Assembly (NCBI GenBank): GCA_036005605.1
Contig: DASYQJ010000267.1
Location: 1-10,544, forward strand
DNA length: 10,544 bases
From: JALZAA01 sp036005605
GTDB taxonomy: Bacteria > Actinomycetota > Acidimicrobiia > IMCC26256 > JACDBD01
Direction: 5' to 3'
In this document: positions 6,273 through 10,544 of the stretch, piece after piece
Position numbering within the stretch: position 1 is the stretch's first letter
Layout of the letters: every line of letters begins with the position of its first letter
Made by a program: the position numbers and the translations under genes
The notes under the pieces: model-generated
Databases searched by the model: none
What the model was told of the DNA's origin: nothing
What the model saw: only the letters and a program-made list of their open reading frames with translations

Positions 6273-7283
6273 CTACTTCCTACTTCGCTTCCCTGACGGG
6301 ACGGACGGCCGAAAGGCCGGTAAGGAGAGGTCGGGGTCGTGGTCGACCCACTCGACCTCGACCGGCATGCCGACCTGGATGTCGCTCGGGTCGACGCCGA
6401 TGACATTGGCGACGAGACGTGTGCCTTCTTCGAGCTCGATGAGCCCGACGGCGAGCGGGTAGTCGAACGCCGGCACCTGCGGGTAGTGGTTCACCACGAA
6501 GCTATAGACGGTGCCGCGGCCGGAGGCGTCGACGACGTCCCACTCGTACGACCGGCACTCGGAGCACATCGGCCGCGGCGGGTGGCGCAGGGTCCCGCAC
6601 TGCTTGCAGCGCTGGATCAGCAACCGGTGCTGGCGGGCGCCCTCGAACCAGAACGCGTTGTCCTGCGTGAGCGCGGGCCGAGGTCGCAACGGCCGCTCGC
6701 GCTGTTCCTCCTTTTCCGCAGCTGCGCTGCGGCCGGTACCCGGCTTGAACTTGAGGATCCGGAACCGCATCGTGGCGACGAGCTCGCCGTCATCGGTTCG
6801 GTAGTCGACGCGCGTCGTGACGAAGTGGCCGACGCCGAGGCCGGTCGCCTTCTCGTCGGACACCGACTCGATGATCGTCGTCGTCGACAGGTGGTCGCCG
6901 AGGTGCAGGTACCGGTGGTACTCCTGCTCGCAGTTGGTCGCGACGACCGACGTGAACCCGGCGTCGTCGAGCAGCGTCATGAGCTCGTCGCGGGCGTTGC
7001 CGCCGCTCGTGGGACGGGGACGCACGCCGCGCATGACCCAGGCCTGGAGCATCACCGGCGGCGCCACGATCTCGCCGTGTACCGACTTCTCCGCAGCCTC
7101 CGGCTGCGTATAGATGGGGTTCTCGTCGCCGACGGCCTCGACCCAGTGACGGATCATCGGCTGGTTCACGGGGTCGGCGCCCTGCTCGGGCTCACCGGCC
7201 TCTTTGCCCTCGAACTCCTTCAGCCGGGCGGCGAACGCTGCCTTGGCAGTGTTGTCGGTGCCGGCGTCGGTGGTCGTGGCCAC
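6273..7283 (-). CDS. chsH2: MaoC-DUF35 fusion, ChsH2-like hydratase/aldolase subunit
   Basis: 336 residues in two domains. Residues 1-180 are a MaoC-type hot-dog domain (PMIRHWVEAVGDENPIYTQP ... GEIVAPPVMLQAWVMRG). Residues 181-205 are a charged linker. Residues 206-330 are a DUF35/OB domain with a zinc ribbon of four cysteines, C226-x2-C229-x10-C240-x2-C243, then YSFVVNHYPQVPAFDYPLAVGLIELEEGTRLVANV. The hydratase motif is degenerate: D53 is kept but the catalytic His position is Tyr58 (DENPIY), so this half is probably structural and relies on the ChsH1-like subunit. The DUF35 half is the expected partner of the Ltp2-like aldolase. This architecture is characteristic of the steroid side-chain igr pathway. 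The start is GTG, 3 nt after the preceding stop, with AAGG upstream. Confidence 0.88.
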   Translation of the reverse strand: MATTTDAGTDNTAKAAFAARLKEFEGKEAGEPEQGADPVNQPMIRHWVEAVGDENPIYTQPEAAEKSVHGEIVAPPVMLQAWVMRGVRPRPTSGGNARDELMTLLDDAGFTSVVATNCEQEYHRYLHLGDHLSTTTIIESVSDEKATGLGVGHFVTTRVDYRTDDGELVATMRFRILKFKPGTGRSAAAEKEEQRERPLRPRPALTQDNAFWFEGARQHRLLIQRCKQCGTLRHPPRPMCSECRSYEWDVVDASGRGTVYSFVVNHYPQVPAFDYPLAVGLIELEEGTRLVANVIGVDPSDIQVGMPVEVEWVDHDPDLSLPAFRPSVPSGKRSRK

Positions 7284-7286
7284 GGC

Positions 7287-8471
7287 CTACCTTGCCCGCC
7301 GGGCCATGCCGAGGCCGGCGCTGGCGATGATCTCGCGCTGCACCTCGTTGACCCCGCCGCCGAACGTGTTGATCTGCGCCGCCCGTCCGGCGCGCTCGAC
7401 GTCGCCGTGCAGCACCGCGCCCGGTGAGCCCGCCGGCAGGTAGCCGCTGGCGCCGAGAACCCCGAGCAGTGTGCGGTACACGTCGACGAGCGTCTCGGTG
7501 CCGTAGACCTTGACGGCCGACGAGTCGGCGGGCTTGAGCGCACCGGCGTCGAGGGCGGCGGCCATACGCCAGTTGAGCAGTTTCATCGCCTCGAGCCGGG
7601 CGTGCGCGCGCGCAAGGTCCATCTGCACCCACGGCACGTCGATCATCTTCTTCTTCCCTTTTCCGCCTGCGGCGGTCGATCGGCACCACTCGGCGACTTC
7701 GTCCCAGAGCCGGTGGGCAAGGCCACCCATGGCGGCGAGTCCGACGCGCTCGTGGTTGAGCTGCGTCGTGATCAGCTGCCACCCGGCGTTGACGTCGCCG
7801 ACGACGTTGCCCTTCGGCACGCGCACGTCGTCGTAGTACGTGGCGGTGGTCGTGTTCCCGCCGACGGTGACGATCGGCGTGCATTTGAACCCGGCCGACG
7901 TCGTCGGCACGACGATGATCGAGATGCCCTTGTGCTTCGGTACGTCTGGATCAGTGCGGCACGCGAGCCAGACGTAGTCGGCCTGGTTGGCGCCGCTGGT
8001 GAACACCTTGTTGCCGTTGATCACCCACTCGTCGCCGTCGAGGACGGCGCGAGTCCGCAGCGAGGCCAGGTCGGTGCCGGCCTCGGGCTCCGTGTAGCCG
8101 ATGGCGAAGTTGATCTCACCGGCGAGGATCCCGCCCAGGAAGAACGACTTCTGCTCGTCACTGCCGAACCGCATGATCGTGGGGCCGACGGTGTTGAGCG
8201 TGACGAATGGGAACGGCGCCCCGGCCCGCTGCACCTCGTCGAAGAAGATGAACTGGTCGGTCGCCGGTCGTCCCTGACCCCCGTACTCCCGGGGCCAGCC
8301 GATCCCGAGCCACCCGTCGGTGCCCATCTGCCGGACGACGTCCCGGAACAGCGGGCTCCCCTCCCCCGGCTCGCCCAGCTCGGCCCGGACGTCGGGCGTC
8401 AGCAGCTGCGCGAAGTACTCGCGCAGCTCCTTGCGCAGCGCCTGCTGCTCGGGGGTGTAGTCGAGGAACAT
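7287..8471 (-). CDS. chsE2: Acyl-CoA dehydrogenase, FadE29/ChsE2-like catalytic subunit
   Basis: 394 residues, first gene of the operon. The N-terminus MFLDYTPEQQALRKELREYF, the segment IGYTEPEAGTDLASLRT (124-140), the CRTDP...HKGISI stretch and the C-terminus INTFGGGVNEVQREIIASAGLG closely match what I recall of mycobacterial FadE29. The catalytic Glu is present in the isovaleryl/long-chain position, Glu241 in QLNHERVGL. In M. tuberculosis FadE29 pairs with FadE28 to dehydrogenate the 3-carbon steroid side chain CoA ester. Here the likely partner is two genes downstream, separated by chsH2. A short Lys-rich insertion (GGKGKKKM, near residue 275) is noticeable. The ATG at 8471 was chosen because homologous sequence starts there; the open frame continues upstream only as Arg-rich noise. 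A KstR-type palindrome touches this start codon. Confidence 0.88.
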   Translation of the reverse strand: MFLDYTPEQQALRKELREYFAQLLTPDVRAELGEPGEGSPLFRDVVRQMGTDGWLGIGWPREYGGQGRPATDQFIFFDEVQRAGAPFPFVTLNTVGPTIMRFGSDEQKSFFLGGILAGEINFAIGYTEPEAGTDLASLRTRAVLDGDEWVINGNKVFTSGANQADYVWLACRTDPDVPKHKGISIIVVPTTSAGFKCTPIVTVGGNTTTATYYDDVRVPKGNVVGDVNAGWQLITTQLNHERVGLAAMGGLAHRLWDEVAEWCRSTAAGGKGKKKMIDVPWVQMDLARAHARLEAMKLLNWRMAAALDAGALKPADSSAVKVYGTETLVDVYRTLLGVLGASGYLPAGSPGAVLHGDVERAGRAAQINTFGGGVNEVQREIIASAGLGMARRAR

Positions 8472-8484
8472 AGAACGAGTTCTA
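8471..8484. promoter_or_regulatory. KstR-type operator (TAGAACGAGTTCTA)
   Basis: A perfect inverted repeat TAGAAC-GA-GTTCTA that satisfies every fixed base of the published KstR motif TNNAACNNGTTNNA. It lies in the 29-bp gap between the divergent chsE2-like and DUF5990 genes. Its first base is the complement of the A of the chsE2-like ATG. KstR is the TetR-family repressor of cholesterol catabolism in mycobacteria and rhodococci, relieved by steroid CoA thioesters. Bound here it could block both directions. No kstR gene is in the window. Confidence 0.85.
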
Positions 8485-8488
8485 AATC

Positions 8489-8494
8489 TACACT
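8489..8494 (+). promoter_or_regulatory. -10-like TACACT of a probable leaderless promoter for DUF5990
   Basis: TACACT fits the TANNNT actinobacterial -10 and is followed by 6 nt before the GTG at 8501. Transcription could therefore start at the first base of the start codon. The KstR-type operator lies immediately upstream, where RNA polymerase would sit. No good -35 is seen. On the opposite strand TAGATT (8490 to 8485) is a possible -10 for the operon, giving a leader of only a few nucleotides. Confidence 0.4.
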
Positions 8495-8500
8495 TGGCCC

Positions 8501-8956
8501 GTGGACGTCCGCATCGTCGGCGTCGAGCTCCCCGGCCGAACGTGCGCCGACCCGCGCCGGGGCGGTCTCGAATACGAGAACGTGCACGTCGGGGTCCAAC
8601 GTCGCAAGGACGTCGTCGACCTGGTCCCCGGCGACGCACCCGACGCCGAATGGAACCTCACTATCGACACCGTCACGAAGGACGGCCTCCTCGACCTGCG
8701 CGGCCCCTTCGTCCAGGGCAAGCGCGGCGACCGGTTCCTGTACCTCAGCTGGGGCACCGTCGACGACGCCAAGCATTTCGAGATGTTCCGGCGGGCCAAG
8801 CTCATGTTCGACGCCGTGCCCGCCGAGCTGCTCCGGTCCGCCCAGGCTCCCGGCCACCGCCTCGTCGGCACCGTCAACATGACGCACGACGACGGCATGC
8901 CCCGCTGCGCCGCCGTCCGCCCCCCGGTCATCGAATGGACCGTCGACCGGGACTGA
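8501..8956 (+). CDS. DUF5990 family protein
   Basis: 151 residues from a GTG start. The N-terminus MDVRIVGVELPGRTC, followed by ENVHVGVQRRKDVVDLVPGDAPDAEWNL and later LRGPFVQGKRGDRFLYLSWGTV, is the pattern I associate with DUF5990, a small domain of unknown function. No catalytic motif, signal peptide or membrane segment is visible. There is no Shine-Dalgarno, but a TACACT -10 is placed for a leaderless mRNA. It shares its 29-bp upstream region, with the KstR-type palindrome, with the steroid operon, so it may be co-regulated with steroid catabolism; that link is inference. Its last 29 nt overlap, convergently, the 3' end of the DUF222-HNH gene. Confidence 0.75.
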   Translation: MDVRIVGVELPGRTCADPRRGGLEYENVHVGVQRRKDVVDLVPGDAPDAEWNLTIDTVTKDGLLDLRGPFVQGKRGDRFLYLSWGTVDDAKHFEMFRRAKLMFDAVPAELLRSAQAPGHRLVGTVNMTHDDGMPRCAAVRPPVIEWTVDRD

Positions 8957-10130
8957 TCGTCGGCGAACATTCAAGCAGTGAAGGCGTGCCGGGTGGATCG
9001 GGGTCGTCCGGCGGGACGAGGTCCCGAGTGCCATTCCTCCCGACGACCTTCCATCCTTCGTAGGTCTTCAGCCGGTGGTGGTGCGAGCAGAGCCGCCACA
9101 GGTTGTCGAGCTCGGTGCGGCCGTGATCTTCGATCGGGACGACATGATCGATCTCCAGGAAGTGGTCGTTGGCGCACGTGCTGACCGCGCACTTCGAATA
9201 GCGCGACTCGAGGGCGCGGCGCAGCCTCATCGGGATCGTGCGCTTCGGGGATGACACCGCCGTGATGTCGTCGCCGTCGCGCGTCATGACCGCGACAGAG
9301 GCATCGTCCAGCAGTGCACGCGCGGTCGAGACCGGCACGGGCCCGACGCCGGTGATCTCGCAGCGCTCACCCGACTTCGTGTGCCCCCGCGCCAGCGCCG
9401 AGCTGTCGACTGTCACTCGCATCTCAACCGGTTTGCAGGGTCCCTCGCTCGCCAGCGCGACCAATGCGTCCGCGGCATATGCGGTGCGAGGCTCGTGTCG
9501 CCCGGCCCGGCGAGCGTCGCGGAAGATGCGGTCGATGTGCGCCTCCCATGCCGAGTCGAAGCGGGCGCCGGCATCAGGTGCCATGCGTGCCTCGAGCCGG
9601 TACGTGCCGTCGGGATCGGTCCATTTGTGCGCGCGGCGGCTCTCGTGCAAGCGCCGCGCCCACGCCCGGTCGTCTACCTCGGCGCCGGCGCGCACCTGGC
9701 GGCATCGATCCCGGAGTCCCTTCACGCTTGTTACGGCGGCCGTTCCCAAGAGATCGGCCTCCGCGTTCGGGTCAGCGGTCGCCGCGCTCGTGATCTCAGC
9801 CGCCTGGGTCATCGAGAGGTCTCCAGCCCGGAAGGCCTCGTCCGTCGTCGGCAGCGCGTCGAGTGCGCGTGCCGTCTCCAGCGTGCGGCATGCGGCGCCG
9901 ACCGTCTCGCCGGTGGCCTCCGCTACCCAATGCGCCGCACTTCGATGCCCGCTCTCGCGCCAGACCCTCGTCTCCTCGACGCGGCGCGCGAGGCGAGACT
10001 TGATCGCCGTGCACAGGCGCTCCGCGCGTGCTGCGTCTTTGAAGAGCCCCGCAGCGTGCCCGCCGTCGAGCGCGGCTGTGACCAGTTGGCGAGAAATCTC
10101 CTCGAGCTCGCCGAGCACCTGCGCGAACAC
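8928..10130 (-). CDS. DUF222 domain-containing HNH endonuclease-like protein (13E12 repeat family)
   Basis: 400 residues. Residues about 5-290 are a DUF222 domain, helical and rich in Ala and Arg (for example SRLARRVEETRVWRESGHRSAAHWVA, 45-70). It ends in the familiar VPVSTARALLDDASVAVM segment. The C-terminal HNH domain runs from about 310 to 360: a zinc-binding pair C314/C319, then EIDHVVPIEDHG (D328-H329), N343 in DNLW, and C348 with the H350-H352 cluster. The HNH residues look intact, so nuclease activity is plausible. The start is the GTG at 10130 with AGGGGG 4 nt upstream; the frame extends further but has no good start. A TTGACA/TATGAT promoter containing a LexA box lies just upstream, so SOS induction is expected. 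Members of this family are abundant in actinomycetes and some in M. tuberculosis are LexA-regulated. The biological role is unknown. Confidence 0.88.
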   Translation of the reverse strand: MFAQVLGELEEISRQLVTAALDGGHAAGLFKDAARAERLCTAIKSRLARRVEETRVWRESGHRSAAHWVAEATGETVGAACRTLETARALDALPTTDEAFRAGDLSMTQAAEITSAATADPNAEADLLGTAAVTSVKGLRDRCRQVRAGAEVDDRAWARRLHESRRAHKWTDPDGTYRLEARMAPDAGARFDSAWEAHIDRIFRDARRAGRHEPRTAYAADALVALASEGPCKPVEMRVTVDSSALARGHTKSGERCEITGVGPVPVSTARALLDDASVAVMTRDGDDITAVSSPKRTIPMRLRRALESRYSKCAVSTCANDHFLEIDHVVPIEDHGRTELDNLWRLCSHHHRLKTYEGWKVVGRNGTRDLVPPDDPDPPGTPSLLECSPTISPGRRSIR

Positions 10131-10172
10131 GCTTCCCCCTCGGGGATGGACACCGACCGGGGAAGCAACACC

Positions 10173-10202
10173 ATCATAACGAACATATGTTCGCCTTGTC
10201 AA
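10173..10202 (-). promoter_or_regulatory. Sigma-70-type promoter of the DUF222-HNH gene
   Basis: On the minus strand TTGACA (10202 to 10197, a perfect -35) and TATGAT (10178 to 10173, one mismatch to TATAAT) are separated by 18 nt. Transcription would start near 10166, leaving a leader of about 36 nt before the GTG with its Shine-Dalgarno. The -35 overlaps the stop codon of the upstream acyl-CoA ligase gene. This is the strongest promoter-like sequence in the window. Confidence 0.8.
10180..10193. promoter_or_regulatory. LexA (SOS) box CGAACATATGTTCG
   Basis: A perfect 14-bp palindrome matching the Gram-positive/mycobacterial LexA consensus CGAAC-N4-GTTCG, including the purine/pyrimidine preferences at the centre. 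It lies entirely inside the spacer between the -35 and -10 of the DUF222-HNH promoter, the position where LexA would occlude RNA polymerase. This predicts repression in normal growth and induction on DNA damage. Confidence 0.88.
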
Positions 10203-10544
10203 CCCCCGAGATCCAGCACCTGTGCCCGGCCGTGCGCAGCGAACTGATCGCGCAGCGCCGCAACGTCGGCTTCGGTCAGGCGCCGATACGGGCCATCCGC
10301 CAGCTCCCGCACCCACACGTCGTCGCTCGTCTCCCACCGCGCAGCGCGCAGCGGCTGCTTGTTCACCTTGTTGTTCGCGGTGAGGGGCATGTGCTCGACG
10401 ACACGCACGTAGCGGGGCGCCCACTTCGTCCCGAGGTCCGACTGGGCGGCGAGGAACTCCGCGAACGCGTCCGCATCGAACTCCACGCCGGGCCCGAGTT
10501 CCAGGGCGGCCATGACCTGGTCACCCGTCCGAGCATCCGGCACC
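10199..10544 (-). CDS. Acyl-CoA ligase (FadD/AMP-binding family), C-terminal fragment; 5' part outside window
   Basis: The last 114 residues of an ANL-superfamily acyl-CoA synthetase; the gene enters from the right edge. The small C-terminal domain is clear: PDARTGDQVMAALELGPG, then FAEFLAAQSDLGTKWAPRYVRVV, then PLTANNKVNKQPLR. The last is the A10 motif whose lysine (visible residue 59) is the adenylation-step catalytic Lys; the usual Gly before it is Asn. The TANNKVNKQPLR form is typical of actinobacterial FadD enzymes for bulky acids. Given the igr-type operon nearby, activation of a steroid side-chain acid is a reasonable guess, but the substrate-binding part is not in view. It is separated from that operon by the SOS-regulated HNH gene. 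The TGA stop overlaps the -35 of that gene's promoter. Confidence 0.82.
   Translation of the reverse strand, partial: VPDARTGDQVMAALELGPGVEFDADAFAEFLAAQSDLGTKWAPRYVRVVEHMPLTANNKVNKQPLRAARWETSDDVWVRELADGPYRRLTEADVAALRDQFAAHGRAQVLDLGG

Noticed and set aside
8472..8639. N-terminal extension of the FadE29-like frame up to 8639
   Set aside because: The extra residues are Arg-rich and antisense to DUF5990. Homologous sequence begins at MFLDYTPEQ (8471).
8928..10130. The HNH gene as part of a mobile intron, CRISPR or restriction system
   Set aside because: The DUF222 domain makes it a 13E12-family protein. No intron ends, CRISPR repeats, methylase or transposase genes are near it.
9923..10186. Minus-strand 87-codon frame starting in the LexA box
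   Set aside because: It is out of frame with the DUF222 protein and lacks a Shine-Dalgarno. The GTG at 10130 with AGGGGG fits far better.
1..10544. tRNA, rRNA, riboswitch, CRISPR array or insertion sequence
   Set aside because: No cloverleaf, conserved riboswitch core, spaced direct repeats or transposase-like reading frame was seen on either strand.

Overview
This is a high-GC window from an actinomycete-type genome. Three signs point to Actinomycetota: a DUF222-HNH (13E12-type) gene, a Gram-positive/mycobacterial-type LexA box, and a KstR-type operator in front of a steroid side-chain degradation operon. A finer taxonomic placement cannot be read from the sequence alone.

Layout. Bases 1-1262 hold a small divergent cluster: a partial VOC (glyoxalase-fold) gene on the minus strand, then an SRPBCC protein and a second VOC protein on the plus strand. 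Bases 1280-2608 (minus) encode a secreted type 1 periplasmic-binding protein of the branched-chain amino acid/amide family. It has its own upstream region with a perfect 12-bp palindrome. Bases 2740-8471 (minus) form one tight operon of six genes. In transcription order these are a FadE29/ChsE2-like acyl-CoA dehydrogenase, a MaoC-DUF35 fusion (ChsH2-like), a FadE28/ChsE1-like acyl-CoA dehydrogenase, a single-domain MaoC hydratase (ChsH1-like), a thiolase-fold lipid-transfer protein (Ltp2-like aldolase) and a classical SDR. Bases 8501-8956 (plus) encode a DUF5990 protein, divergent from the operon. Bases 8928-10130 (minus) encode a DUF222-HNH protein. Bases 10199-10544 (minus) are the 3' end of an acyl-CoA ligase.

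The six-gene operon matches, in gene content, the igr (intracellular growth) operon of Mycobacterium tuberculosis. That operon removes the last three carbons of the cholesterol side chain: dehydrogenation by ChsE1-ChsE2, hydration by ChsH1-ChsH2, then retro-aldol cleavage by Ltp2 with the DUF35 domain of ChsH2 to a 17-ketosteroid plus propionyl-CoA. Here the order is permuted, no cyp125 is present, and an SDR is appended. A perfect 14-bp palindrome fitting the published KstR motif (TNNAACNNGTTNNA) lies in the 29-bp gap between the operon's first gene and DUF5990, touching the operon's start codon. This independently supports the steroid assignment.

The second strong regulatory signal is upstream of the DUF222-HNH gene: a perfect LexA box sits inside the spacer of a TTGACA / TATGAT promoter, so the gene should be SOS-induced. 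No RNA genes, CRISPR arrays, insertion sequences or attachment sites were seen. The window contains no wholly new system. What is new here is the rearranged, KstR-marked igr-type operon and its immediate neighbours.
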